A DNA stretch of 64,000 bases from Lysobacter firmicutimachus (GTDB taxonomy: Bacteria > Pseudomonadota > Gammaproteobacteria > Xanthomonadales > Xanthomonadaceae): NCBI RefSeq assembly GCF_037027445.1, contig NZ_JBANDL010000002.1, positions 2,790,001 to 2,854,000 of the forward strand, in the 5' to 3' direction. Position 1 is the stretch's first letter; every line of letters begins with the position of its first letter. Below are positions 20,664 through 33,787 of this stretch, piece after piece. The notes under the pieces were generated by a model. The model made no database searches. It was given only the letters and a program-made list of their open reading frames with translations, and was not told where the DNA came from. A program made the translations under genes and the position numbers.

Positions 20664-21719
20664 TCAGCCGAACGCCGCTTTCATCGCCGCCGCATCCGGG
20701 CGTTCGATCACGCCGCGCTCGGTGACGATGGCGTCGATCAGCTCGTGCGGGGTGACGTCGAATACCGGGTTCCAGGCCCCGATGCGCTCGGCCGCGGTGC
20801 GCTGGCCGCCGACCGCGAACAGCTCGCCCGGATCGCGCTCTTCGATCTCGATCGCATCGCCGCTGGCGGTGACCATGTCCACCGTCGACGAGGGCGCGGC
20901 GACCATGAACTTGACCCCGTGGTGGCGGGCGGCGATCGCCAGCTGGTAAGTCCCGATCTTGTTGGCGGTGTCGCCGTTGGCGCAGATGCGGTCGGCGCCG
21001 ACGACCACCCAGCCCACCTTGCCGCTCTTCATCAGGTGCGAAGCGGCGGCGTCGGCGATCAGAGTCGGGGCGATGCCGTCCTGTTCCAGCTCCCACACGG
21101 TCAACCGCGCGCCCTGCAGCCAGGGCCGGGTCTCGCCGGCGAACACCTGCTGGATGCGGCCCTGGGCGACGCCGGCGCGGATCACGCCGAGCGCGGTACC
21201 GAAGCCGGCGGTGGCCAGCGAGCCGGTGTTGCAATGGGTCAGCACGCCGCTGCCGGGCGCGATCAGCGCCGCGCCGAGCGCCCCCATGCGCCGGTTCGCG
21301 GCCAGGTCCTCGTCGGCGATGGCCTGGGCTTCGCGGCTCAACACCTCGCGCCAATCGGCGCCGGTCGACGCCAGCGCCCGGCGCATGCGCGCCAGCGCCC
21401 AGGCCAGGTTGACCGCGGTCGGGCGGGCGGCATTGAGCCGCTGCATCGCCGGCTCGATCTGCGCCAGCGCCGCGGCGCCGTCGGACGCCTCGACCGACCG
21501 CGCCGCCAGCACCGTGCCCCAGGCCGCGGCGATGCCGATCGCCGGCGCGCCGCGCACGGTCAGGGCGTGGATCGCGGCGGCGACCGCATCGCTGTCCTCG
21601 CAGCGCACGTACTCGACGGCGAACGGCAGCTTGCGCTGATCGAGCAGTTCCAGGGCGTCGCCGGTCCAGCGGATCGGGCGGATGCGGTCGTAGCGGTCGA
21701 AGTCGATGGCGTCGTTCAT
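20664..21719 (-). CDS. mtnA: S-methyl-5-thioribose-1-phosphate isomerase
   Basis: MtnA (351 residues) converts methylthioribose-1-phosphate to methylthioribulose-1-phosphate in the methionine salvage pathway. The eIF2B-like fold is evident. The catalytic Cys163 lies in [11 protein letters not shown] and Asp243 in [19 protein letters not shown], both conserved family residues, and RGAPAIG near 57 is the substrate phosphate loop. Length is normal. No other methionine salvage gene is adjacent, so it is transcribed alone or from a distant partner set. Confidence 0.95.
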   Translation of the reverse strand: MNDAIDFDRYDRIRPIRWTGDALELLDQRKLPFAVEYVRCEDSDAVAAAIHALTVRGAPAIGIAAAWGTVLAARSVEASDGAAALAQIEPAMQRLNAARPTAVNLAWALARMRRALASTGADWREVLSREAQAIADEDLAANRRMGALGAALIAPGSGVLTHCNTGSLATAGFGTALGVIRAGVAQGRIQQVFAGETRPWLQGARLTVWELEQDGIAPTLIADAAASHLMKSGKVGWVVVGADRICANGDTANKIGTYQLAIAARHHGVKFMVAAPSSTVDMVTASGDAIEIEERDPGELFAVGGQRTAAERIGAWNPVFDVTPHELIDAIVTERGVIERPDAAAMKAAFG

Positions 21720-21817
21720 GGGGATAGTTTAGCGGATGCGTGTCGCCGGCCATGAGCGTGCAGGCCGTGAGGGCGCACAGGCTGGCGGGAGACAGGAGAA
21801 CGCGGCCGCCGGAAACG

Positions 21818-21852
21818 GCGACGCCTCCGCTGCGCAGCAGCGAAGGCGTCGC
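21818..21852 (-). terminator. Terminator-like hairpin after the first DUF3011 gene
   Basis: GCGACGCCTCCGCT and AGCGAAGGCGTCGC form a 14-bp stem with one mismatch around a 7-base loop, between mtnA and the stop of the DUF3011 gene. No clear T-run follows. Confidence 0.5.
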
Positions 21853-21902
21853 GGGTCGCTCGTGTCAGGCCCGATCGGTTGGGCCTAAACGGTCGGGCCC
21901 GA

Positions 21903-22670
21903 TCAGTTGACCATGAAGCGGCCGCGGCAACCGTTGGAGACCCACACACCGTTGCGGTCCCAGCCCCAGGTCTGGCCTTCCACGCACGGCGAACCCGAGT
22001 TCTGGCGCAGCAGGCGCACATCGCGGCGCACGGTCATGTTGCAGCGATTCTGGCGGTTGTTGTTCGACTCGCAGCTGATCTCCTGACCGCCGCCGCCCCA
22101 ACCGCCGCCGCCGCCGCCCCAGCCGCCGCCACCGCCGTTCCAGCCGCCGCCGCGGCCGGCGACGAATTCGCCGCGGCAACCGCCGCTGACCCAGACCTGG
22201 CCCGGGCGCGAGCCCCAGGTCTGGCCCTCGATGCACGGCGAATTGGACAACTGGCGCTGCAGGCGCGCGCGGTTGCCGGAGATGCTGCAGCTGCGGGTAC
22301 GGCCGCTGTCGGATTCGCAGCGCACGACGTCCCCGCCACCGCCACCGCCCCAGCCGCCGCCACCGCCGTTCCAGCCGCCGCCGCGACCGGAAGCGAATTC
22401 GGCGCGGCAACCGTCGGTCACCCACACGCCGTAGCGGTCGTAGCCCCAGGTGCGGCCCTGGATGCAGGACGACTTGGACAGCTGGCGTACCAGTTGCACC
22501 CCGCCGCGCGTGTCGGCGTCGCAGCGCTGCTGCCGGTTGCCGTCGGATTCGCAGCGGAAAGTGCCGTCATTGCCGTAGTAGTCGTCGTACTGCGGCGCGG
22601 CCTGGACCGCGCCGGCGGCCAAGCCGAGGCCGATCAACAGACCGAATCCGGAAACGATGCGTGCGGACAT
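21903..22670 (-). CDS. Secreted DUF3011 protein, three Cys-units with Gly-rich linkers
   Basis: This 255-residue exported protein has a signal peptide (1-25) and three DUF3011 units (about 40-92, 118-169, 200-252). Each unit has four cysteines spaced C-x9-C-x17/18-C-x18-C: C40/50/69/88, C118/128/146/165 and C200/210/229/248. The core is RQLS..C..G.TWG.D..GVWV..GC, probably two disulphides per unit. The units are joined by linkers made almost only of Gly and Trp (GRGGGWNGGGGGWGGGG). Start 22670 is chosen because AAGGAG lies just upstream. It is the downstream member of a tandem pair with the gene at 22874. The molecular function of DUF3011 is unknown; a surface or periplasmic binding role is plausible. 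Confidence 0.85.
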   Translation of the reverse strand: MSARIVSGFGLLIGLGLAAGAVQAAPQYDDYYGNDGTFRCESDGNRQQRCDADTRGGVQLVRQLSKSSCIQGRTWGYDRYGVWVTDGCRAEFASGRGGGWNGGGGGWGGGGGGDVVRCESDSGRTRSCSISGNRARLQRQLSNSPCIEGQTWGSRPGQVWVSGGCRGEFVAGRGGGWNGGGGGWGGGGGGWGGGGQEISCESNNNRQNRCNMTVRRDVRLLRQNSGSPCVEGQTWGWDRNGVWVSNGCRGRFMVN

Positions 22671-22873
22671 GTGCGTGCTCCTTGTCAATGTGCCGAGGAC
22701 TCTAGCTGAACCCGCTTAACGTCAGCTCAAGATTTCGGTGACCGGCGATGCGCGAAGTCGGCGCGTTGCGGCCCCGTTCACTCAGCGCCTAGTGTGCCGC
22801 CAATGGCGCACTGCGCCATGCGCCGTCGGTCGCAGAGCCGGAGGCCGGACCACAGTACCGGCGCGGCTATCGC

Positions 22874-23629
22874 TCAGCCGCCGCCGCGGCGGTAGTCCAG
22901 CTCGAACTCGGCGCGGCAGCCGTCCTCGACCCAGACCCCGTGGGCGTCGTAGCCCCAGCTGCGGCCCTCGATGCATTCCGAATTGGACAGCTGCTTGACC
23001 AAGCGCACGCCGAGGCCGGTATCGCCCTCGCAGCGGCGTGCGCGGCGGTCCTGCGATTCGCAGCGCAGCAAGGCTTTGCGCGGCGGCTCCGGCGCTGCGG
23101 GTACCGCAACCGCCGCCGCTTCGCCGCCGATCAGGCGGAACTCGGCGCGGCAGCCGCCGGCAACCCAGATGCCCTGCTCGTCCGCGCCCCAGGTCTGGTT
23201 GCGCAGGCAAGGCTGCTTGGACAATTGCTGGGCCAGGGCGACGCCGTCGACGATGCGCGCCGGACAATGGTTCCAGCGCCCGCCGCGCGATTCGCACTTG
23301 ATCACCCGCGCGCCGGAGGTGCTGTCGCGGCCGCGGCCGCCCTTGCCCAGCACGAAGTCGGCCGCGCAGCCCTGGGTCACCCAGACGCCACCGCGATCGG
23401 CGCCCCAACTGGTGCCTTCGACGCAGGGTTTGCCGGACGTGCGGCGGATCAGCCGCACGCCTTCGCGGGTATCGGCCGGGCAACGCACCACTTCCTCGCC
23501 GCTGGAGGCGCAGCGCAACAGGCGCCCGCCGTACAGGCGCTCTCCGACCGGTTCGGCACGCGCCACGCCGACCGCGCAGGCCACGCCCGCGAACGCCAGT
23601 AGGTGGATCGCGGCTGTCAAACTACGCAT
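22874..23629 (-). CDS. Secreted DUF3011 protein, three Cys-units, tandem paralogue
   Basis: This 251-residue exported protein has a signal peptide (1-25) and three DUF3011 units. Their cysteines are at 40/50/69/88, 112/122/141/160 and 190/200/219/238, all spaced x9, x18, x18. The unit sequence (C.S....VRC..DTR.GVRL....S..PC..G.SWG.D..GVWV..GC.A.F) matches the downstream gene. The linkers are different: short and basic between units 1 and 2, Ala/Pro-rich between 2 and 3, with no Gly-Trp runs. The pair therefore arose by duplication while the linkers diverged. The spacer to the next gene is about 200 bases. Function is unknown. Confidence 0.83.
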   Translation of the reverse strand: MRSLTAAIHLLAFAGVACAVGVARAEPVGERLYGGRLLRCASSGEEVVRCPADTREGVRLIRRTSGKPCVEGTSWGADRGGVWVTQGCAADFVLGKGGRGRDSTSGARVIKCESRGGRWNHCPARIVDGVALAQQLSKQPCLRNQTWGADEQGIWVAGGCRAEFRLIGGEAAAVAVPAAPEPPRKALLRCESQDRRARRCEGDTGLGVRLVKQLSNSECIEGRSWGYDAHGVWVEDGCRAEFELDYRRGGG

Positions 23630-23743
23630 GCATGGCCCCCCAGACCCAATGCGATCACTCTAACCGCGTCGCATTAACTTGCAATCAAAACGCGGCGTCG
23701 GCCCGCAACGTGAAGCTGCACGGTTCAGGGGGGTTCATCGCCA

Positions 23744-27699
<3,956 letters not shown>

Positions 27700-28452
27700 T
27701 TACCAGCGGGTCGGCTTGCTCAGCGGCGGGGCTTCGCGTTGGCGGTCGTAGGCGCGCAGCTCGTCGCGCAGGTGGGCGATGCGCTGGCGGCCCAGGGCGT
27801 TGCGCTGTTCGTCCAGGACCACGCCGTCGAGCAGTTCGGCCATGCGCTGCGCGGTCGGCAACATGGTCTCCCACGCGTCCAACGCCGGCACCGGCGCCGG
27901 CAGGGTCAGGAAGAAGGCGATCGCCGGGGTTTCCAGCGATTGGATCGCCGACATGTCGAAGCTGCCCGGCTTCATGATGTTGGCGACGCTGAACACCGGA
28001 CCGCGCTCGGGATGGCCTTCGACCAGGCGGTGGTAGACGCCCATGTGGCCGTAGACGAGGCCGGCCTTTTCCGCCGCGACCACGATGTCGGGGCCGTGCA
28101 GCTTCTGCCCGGCGCGCGCGGCCAGGTACAGGGTGACGATCTTGTCGAACTCGTCGCTGACCCGGCGGCCGAGCTCGCTGTTGGCGCCGCCTTCCAGGGT
28201 GCGGTCGAACAGTTCCAGCTCGGCCTGGGTGGTGGCCTCGCCGGCCACGCCGGCGTTCTGGCCGAGTTCGTTTTCGAGCTGCTCGCCCAGGGTCGGCTCC
28301 TGGCGCGGGGCCTTGCCCGCGCGCGCTTCGTCTTCGCGGGCGATGCGCTTGCCCTGCCCCGGCTTGCGCGGGCGGCCGAAGAACAGGATCGCGCCGATCA
28401 GGATCAGGCCGGCGATGAAGATGCCGATGCGCATCAGGGTCAGGTCGGACAT
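27700..28452 (-). CDS. zipA: Cell division protein ZipA
   Basis: ZipA (250 residues) is a bitopic inner-membrane protein that tethers FtsZ to the membrane during septation. Residues about 6-26 form the N-terminal membrane anchor with an N-out topology (MSDLTLMRIGIFIAGLILIGAILFFG). A basic and charged linker follows (27-110). The C-terminal FtsZ-binding domain (about 115-245) includes AGLVYGHMGVYHR and PVFSVANIMKPGSFD, which match the family well. Position between smc and ligA is the usual Xanthomonadaceae order. Confidence 0.94.
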   Translation of the reverse strand: MSDLTLMRIGIFIAGLILIGAILFFGRPRKPGQGKRIAREDEARAGKAPRQEPTLGEQLENELGQNAGVAGEATTQAELELFDRTLEGGANSELGRRVSDEFDKIVTLYLAARAGQKLHGPDIVVAAEKAGLVYGHMGVYHRLVEGHPERGPVFSVANIMKPGSFDMSAIQSLETPAIAFFLTLPAPVPALDAWETMLPTAQRMAELLDGVVLDEQRNALGRQRIAHLRDELRAYDRQREAPPLSKPTRW

Positions 28453-28619
28453 CGGAGGCTCCTTGTGCTGCTGGCGTCGTTAGCGGGGCTCGGGCCGGGC
28501 GCCTGGGCGGCGCCGCGCTGGACCGGGGTTCCGCTGCGACTGCGTCGATTCGGTTTGAACGGTGAGGGATCGAACGATGGACGGTCCATCCGGGCGCTGC
28601 CGCGCAACGCCCGCCGGCC

Positions 28620-31600
28620 TCAGGCCGCGCCCGCCAGGCGCGCCGCTTCGGCCAGGTCGACCGAGACCAGGCGGCTCACGCCGGGCTCGCGCATGGTGAC
28701 GCCGGACAACTGGCTGGCCACTTCCATCGTCGCCTTGTTGTGGGTGACGAACAGGAACTGTACCTGTTCGCTCATCTCGTTGACCATCGTCGCCAGGCGA
28801 CCGACGTTGGCTTCGTCGAGCGGCGCGTCGACTTCGTCGAGCAGACAGAACGGCGCCGGGTTCAAGCGGAAGATCGCGAACACCAGCGCCACGGCGGTCA
28901 TCGCCTTCTCGCCGCCGGACAGCAGCGAGATGTTGGACACGCGCTTGCCCGGCGGCCGCGCCATGATCGACACGCCGGTGTCGAGCAGGTCTTCGCCGGT
29001 CAGTTCCAGATAGGCGTGGCCGCCGCCGAACAGGCGCGGATACAGTTCCTGCACGCCCGAATTGACCCGATCGAAGGTGTCCTTGAAGCGGCCGCGGGTC
29101 TCGCGGTCGATCTTGCGGATCGCTTCTTCCAGGGTGTCCAGCGCGGTGGTCAGGTCGCCGTGCTGGGCATCCAGATACTCCTTGCGCTGCGCCGCCTCGG
29201 CATGCTCGGCGATCGCCGCCAGGTTGACCGGTTCCAGCCGGCGCAGCTTGTTGTCCAATTCGGCGACCGTGCGCTCCCAAGTCGACGCGTCGGCGTTTTC
29301 GTCCAGACCGTTGACCACGTCCTCCAGCACCGCGCCGGCCTCGGCGATCGCCGTGGTCAGGGTCTCGGCCTTGAGGACCAGGGCCTGCTGTTCCAGCCGG
29401 CGCTGGCCGATCGCTTCGCGCTGCTGCAGCGCCTGTTCGTCGCGCTGCTGGCGGGTCTGCTCGAACTTGCGCAGGTCGTTGTCGATGCCGTCCAGCGCGG
29501 TGCGCGCGGCGGTCAGGTCCTGCTCGGCGATCACCCGCTGCTCCAGCGCGACCTGGCGCTGTTCCTCCAGCGCGACCACCGGCTGGTCGCCGTCGTCGAG
29601 CTGGGCGGACAGTTCGCTCAGGCGCGAATCGAGCTGGCCGCGCTGGCCGCCCATGCGCTCCAGGGTCTGGCTGAGGCCGGCGATCTGCGCGCGCTGGGTC
29701 TCCAGGCTGAGCATCAGCGCGTGCGCCGCGTCGCGCGACTCGCGCGCGGCGTTGCGCGCGGCCTCGCGGGCATCGGTCAGGCTGCGGCGCTCCGACTCCA
29801 AGCGCAGGCGCGCGTCCTCCAGCTCGCCCATGCGCTCGACCGCGGTCTCCTGGCGCAGCCGCGCCTCGCGCGACTGCTCGCGCGCGGCGTCCAGCGCGAT
29901 CAGCAACTGCTCCAGGTCGGCGTCGATCTTTTCGATCCGGGTGCGCGCCGAGTCCAGCCGGCCCTGGTGGCTCTGCAACTGGCCGGCCAGTTCGGACACC
30001 CCGCGATGGGCCATGTACAGGCTGCGCTGGGCGTCTTCGCGATGCTGCTCGGCGGCCAGCGAACGGTCGCGCAGCTGGATCTGGTTTTGTTCCAGTTCGC
30101 GTTCGCGCTCCTGCAGGGTCTCGATCTCGACCCGCAGGGTCTGGATCTCGCGCTCGCGCAACAGCGCGCCCTGCTTGGCCGCACCGGAGCGCAGCACCCG
30201 CACCCAGCCGGCGCCGAGGCGCTCGCCGTTGCGGGTGATGACGGTTTCTTCGGCGCCGAGCGTGGCCTGCAGCGCGCGCGCCGCGGCCAGGTCGTCGGCG
30301 CCGTGCAGGCGCGACAGCAGGCGGCGGATCGCGGCCGGGCCCTGCACCTTGGCCGCCAGCGAAGTCGGCGCATACGTCGCATCGTCGCGCTCGGGCGAGA
30401 CCAGGGTCAGGCGACCTTCGCCGAGTTCGCCGATCGCGTCGACCAGGGTTTCCGGGGCTTCGACCAGCACGCCTTCGATGAGCTGGCCGAGCGCGCTTTC
30501 GACCGCGTTTTCCCAGCCCGCCTCGACGCTCAGGGTCTCGCCGACGCGCTGCGCCGAATCCAGCCCGCGCGCCTTCAGCCAGGCCAGGGCCGCGCCCTGC
30601 TCCTGGCCCAATGCCGCGTGCTGCAAGGTCTCCAGCGAGGACAGGCGGCCGCGCGAGGTCTGCGCCTGCTTGCGTACCTCGGCGAGCTGGTTCTGGGTCG
30701 CCCGCTGCTGTTCCTGCAGATCGGCCACCGCGCTCTTGCGCGTTTCCAGTTCCTCGCTGAGGCTGTCCAGCGATTCTTTCTGCAGTTCGTGCTGGCTCTG
30801 CAATTGTTCGAACGCGTCGGCCAGGGCGTTGACGTCCAGGCCGGTGCGCTCGGCGGTCAGCGATTCGCGCCGGCGGTCGGCGTCGAGGATCTGCCGGTCC
30901 AGGCCTTCGATGCGGGTGCGCTCGACGTCGGCCGCGCGCGCGGATTCGGATTGTTCGCGGCTGTGCGCGTCCCAGCGCTGCTGCCAGTCGTTGAGCCGGG
31001 CCTCGGCGTCGCGCAGGGCCTCCTGGCGCGCCTCGTCGTCCTCGCGCAGCGCCTCGATGCGCGGTTCGGCGTCGGCGACCGCGGCCAGCAGCACGTCCAG
31101 GCGGGCCTGGTCGTTGCCGATGTGCTCGCCGATCTCGGCCAATTGCGCCATCGCCTCGTCGCGCGCCTTGTGCAGGCGGCTGGAGAGTTCGCGCTGATGC
31201 TGGATCTGCTGTTCGATCCGGGCCAGCGCGCCGCCGACCTCGTAGCTGGCGGCCTGGGCCTTGTTCAAGGCCTCGGCGGCCTCTTCGCGCCGGACCCGGC
31301 CGGTCTCCAGCTCGCGCTCGGCCTCGCGCTGCTCGGCGATCAGCTGCTGCAGCCGGGTTTCCTGCTGCGACAGCTTCTCGCGCTGGGCCTGCAGCTTCTG
31401 GTCCAGGGCGCGGTATTCCAGCGCCTTCCACTCCACGTCCTTGATCTTGCGCTCGGCCTGGATCGCCTGGTACTGCTCGGCCTGGCGCGCCTGACGGCGC
31501 AGGTGTTCGAGCTGCTTGCCGACCTCTTCGCGCAGGTCGTTGAGGCGGTCGAGGTTTTCGCGGGTGTGGCGGATGCGGGTTTCGGTCTCGCGGCGGCGCT

Positions 31601-32123
31601 CCTTGTACTTGGAGATGCCGGCGGCCTCCTCCAGGTACACGCGCAGCTCTTCCGGCTTGGCCTCGATGACCTGGCTGATCATGCCCTGCTCGATGATCGA
31701 GTAGCTGCGCGGGCCCAGGCCGGTGCCGAGGAACAGGTCGGTGATGTCGCGGCGCCGGCATTTGGCGCCGTTGAGGTAGTACTGGTTGCTGCCGTCGCGG
31801 CTGACCGTGCGCTTGACCGAGATCTCGTTGAACGCGGCGTATTCGCCGGTGATGGTGTGGTCGGAGTTGTCGAAGATCAGCTCGACCATCGCCTGCGACA
31901 CCGGCTTGCGCGCCGAGGAACCGGCGAAGATCACGTCGGTCAGCGAGTCGCCGCGCAGGCGGCTGGCCGAGCTCTCGCCCATCACCCAGCGCACCGCGTC
32001 GATGATGTTCGACTTGCCGCACCCGTTCGGACCGACCACGCCGGTCATGTTGGTGGGCAGGTGCAGCGTGGTCGGATCGACGAAGGACTTGAAACCGGAC
32101 AGCTTGATCGTGGAGAGACGCAT
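28620..32123 (-). CDS. smc: Chromosome segregation ATPase SMC
   Basis: SMC (1167 residues) forms the core of the bacterial condensin that compacts and separates replicated chromosomes with ScpA and ScpB. The N-terminal Walker A is GPNGCGKS (31-38). Two long heptad-repeat arms flank a hinge around residues 510-680. The C-terminal ABC signature LSGGEKAMT lies near 1067 and Walker B PFCLLDEVDAPLD near 1091. Length and motifs are standard. It is the first gene of the smc-zipA-ligA-epmA cluster. scpA and scpB are not in the window. Confidence 0.96.
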   Translation of the reverse strand: MRLSTIKLSGFKSFVDPTTLHLPTNMTGVVGPNGCGKSNIIDAVRWVMGESSASRLRGDSLTDVIFAGSSARKPVSQAMVELIFDNSDHTITGEYAAFNEISVKRTVSRDGSNQYYLNGAKCRRRDITDLFLGTGLGPRSYSIIEQGMISQVIEAKPEELRVYLEEAAGISKYKERRRETETRIRHTRENLDRLNDLREEVGKQLEHLRRQARQAEQYQAIQAERKIKDVEWKALEYRALDQKLQAQREKLSQQETRLQQLIAEQREAERELETGRVRREEAAEALNKAQAASYEVGGALARIEQQIQHQRELSSRLHKARDEAMAQLAEIGEHIGNDQARLDVLLAAVADAEPRIEALREDDEARQEALRDAEARLNDWQQRWDAHSREQSESARAADVERTRIEGLDRQILDADRRRESLTAERTGLDVNALADAFEQLQSQHELQKESLDSLSEELETRKSAVADLQEQQRATQNQLAEVRKQAQTSRGRLSSLETLQHAALGQEQGAALAWLKARGLDSAQRVGETLSVEAGWENAVESALGQLIEGVLVEAPETLVDAIGELGEGRLTLVSPERDDATYAPTSLAAKVQGPAAIRRLLSRLHGADDLAAARALQATLGAEETVITRNGERLGAGWVRVLRSGAAKQGALLREREIQTLRVEIETLQERERELEQNQIQLRDRSLAAEQHREDAQRSLYMAHRGVSELAGQLQSHQGRLDSARTRIEKIDADLEQLLIALDAAREQSREARLRQETAVERMGELEDARLRLESERRSLTDAREAARNAARESRDAAHALMLSLETQRAQIAGLSQTLERMGGQRGQLDSRLSELSAQLDDGDQPVVALEEQRQVALEQRVIAEQDLTAARTALDGIDNDLRKFEQTRQQRDEQALQQREAIGQRRLEQQALVLKAETLTTAIAEAGAVLEDVVNGLDENADASTWERTVAELDNKLRRLEPVNLAAIAEHAEAAQRKEYLDAQHGDLTTALDTLEEAIRKIDRETRGRFKDTFDRVNSGVQELYPRLFGGGHAYLELTGEDLLDTGVSIMARPPGKRVSNISLLSGGEKAMTAVALVFAIFRLNPAPFCLLDEVDAPLDEANVGRLATMVNEMSEQVQFLFVTHNKATMEVASQLSGVTMREPGVSRLVSVDLAEAARLAGAA

Positions 32124-32463
32124 GCGGCGGTGTGGCCTCTGGCGCGCCCGGGGGCGCAGCCGTGAAATTAGGTTAGATAGCTAAGCCAAGTGATTGAATC
32201 CACTGGGCCGCACACGGTAGCGACCGCGCTTCTTCGCGAGTATAGCGAACCCCGGCCGAGCCCGCCGTCGACAACGGCGGAGCGCGGTCCGCCGCCGATC
32301 GCCGTGCCGGCGGCGCCGCCGCGGCCCGGCCAAGGCCCGGCCTTGCCCGATCGGGTCGGCGGCGACCGCGGTTGGCAAGACCGGCCGCCGGGCGTGATAA
32401 ACAGTGCAAGCGCGCTCCACCCGAGCCGCCCCCACTTCTACCGAACCGAGCCCGCCGCCCCGC
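32124..32463. other. Divergent smc / lacI-type intergenic region
   Basis: The first 80 bases include an AT-rich island (32165-32200) with GGTTAG/CTAAGCC arms, the likely site of the smc promoter. Towards the regulator gene, GTGATAAACAGTG at about 32393-32405 resembles a half-site of the operator at 33712. Nothing else is evident. Confidence 0.4.
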
Positions 32464-33477
32464 ATGAGCCGACCGCGCGCCTCCCAGCCGCCCCGCAAAA
32501 CCGGCGAGCCCCTGACCATGGCCGACCTGGCCGAGCTGGCCGGGGTTTCGGCGATCACGGTGTCGCGCGCTCTGCGCGACAGTCCGCTGGTCAACCCGGA
32601 GACCCGCGCCCGGATCAAGGAACTGGCCGAACAACAGGGCTATCAGTTCAACATCAGCGCGCGCAACCTGCGCCTGCGCCGCAGCATGACCGTGGCGGTG
32701 GTGGTGGAAATGAAACCCACCGTCGAACGGCAGATGTCCGGCTCCTACCCGCTGGATTTGCTTGGCGGCATCAGCCAGGAACTGACCTCGGCCGGCTACA
32801 GCGTGCTGCTGACCTCGCTGCAGGGCGGTTCCCTGCCCAGCGTGCAGGCCGCCGACGGAGTGATCCTGCTCGGCCAGGGCGCGCACGAGGATGCGATGCA
32901 CGAAGTGCAGCGCTGGGGCCGGCCGATGGTGGTATGGGGCGCGGTCAGCCGGCACGAATCGCAGATCGTGGTCGGCAGCGACAACCAGCGCGGCGGCAAA
33001 CTCGCCGCCGAACGCTTCCTGGCCCTGGGCCGACGCCGGCCGGTATTCCTCGGCGACAGCGCCCACGGCGAGTTCGCCGAGCGTCTGGACGGCTTCCGCT
33101 CGACCCTGGCCGGACACGGGATCGAGCCGCTGACCCCGGTGGTGGGCCATTTCACCGTCAGCGCCGGCGCTCAGGCCGTGCATGCCCTGCTCGACCAGCA
33201 CCCGCAGTTCGACGCGCTGTTCGCCGCCAGCGATCTGCTCGCGATCGGCGCGATCCGGGCCTTGATCGAACGCGGCCGGCGCGTGCCCGAGGACGTGTCG
33301 GTGATCGGTTACGACGACACCCCCCTGGGCGCGACCTACCTGCCGCCGCTGACCTCGATCCATCAGAACTTCGTCGACGCCGGCGTGTTGCTGGCGCGCA
33401 AGATCCTGGCCCTGATCGAAGGCCGCCCGGCGGAATCGGAAATCCTGCCGACCCATCTGGTCGCGCGGGTCACCTGA
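32464..33477 (+). CDS. LacI-family transcriptional regulator
   Basis: This 337-residue sugar-responsive repressor has a LacI helix-turn-helix at about 18-40 (TMADLAELAGVSAITVSRALRD), the hinge helix near 60-70, and a periplasmic-binding-protein-like sensor domain (80-337). ATG 32464 is chosen because it is the first start that gives a normal-length N-terminus before the HTH; an upstream frame adds 20 low-complexity residues. It lies 310 bases before a fused GH65/phosphoglucomutase gene whose promoter carries a perfect LacI-type operator. It is therefore the probable local repressor of the GH65-TonB-MFS locus. The inducer is unknown; the enzymes point to a glucose disaccharide or its phosphorolysis product. 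Confidence 0.9.
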   Translation: MSRPRASQPPRKTGEPLTMADLAELAGVSAITVSRALRDSPLVNPETRARIKELAEQQGYQFNISARNLRLRRSMTVAVVVEMKPTVERQMSGSYPLDLLGGISQELTSAGYSVLLTSLQGGSLPSVQAADGVILLGQGAHEDAMHEVQRWGRPMVVWGAVSRHESQIVVGSDNQRGGKLAAERFLALGRRRPVFLGDSAHGEFAERLDGFRSTLAGHGIEPLTPVVGHFTVSAGAQAVHALLDQHPQFDALFAASDLLAIGAIRALIERGRRVPEDVSVIGYDDTPLGATYLPPLTSIHQNFVDAGVLLARKILALIEGRPAESEILPTHLVARVT

Positions 33478-33787
33478 GTCCGTCGTGTCCACGATGCCGC
33501 CGAGCGCTGTCGCGGTGCGCGCACATCGTGACGCGTCGCGCAGGACGTGCGCAGCGTCATGTTGCGACGCAACGCGCGCAAGGCGTTCGCAGGCTCGCGC
33601 ATGACGCGCCGCAACATCCGGCTAAGCAATTGATCCGATTCGTTCGCACAGCGTCCGGACGGCCCTGAAAGCGATCGCCGGGCAGCCGTCGAGAGCACAT
33701 TGAATCGCAAGACTGTTATCGATAACTTGACATCGATAACAGTCGATCCCTAGGGTCCGCGCAACGCCGCTCCAGGACCCGCCCCGC
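33478..33787. other. lacI-GH65 intergenic region
   Basis: After the regulator stop the sequence holds ATGTTGCG and CGCAACAT arms (about 33559 and 33610) and a GTTGCG-A-CGCAAC hairpin, perhaps ending the regulator transcript. The operator and promoter of the sugar locus follow at 33712-33756. Confidence 0.5.
33712..33756 (+). promoter_or_regulatory. LacI-type operator overlapping a TTGACA promoter
   Basis: ACTGTTATCGAT (33712-33723) and ATCGATAACAGT (33732-33743) are perfect 12-bp inverted arms, 8 bases apart. The consensus -35 TTGACA (33727-33732) lies between and into the second arm, with TAGGGT (33751-33756) as a fair -10 at 18 bases. A repressor bound to the arms would cover the -35 box. 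TGTTATCGATAACA is the form of site bound by LacI-family regulators. The gene at 32464 is the obvious candidate. Confidence 0.8.

Noticed and set aside
28740..32165. 1141-codon plus-strand frame opposite smc
   Set aside because: Shadow of smc; the sequence is Leu/Gln/Arg-rich with no domain, while the minus strand has all SMC motifs.
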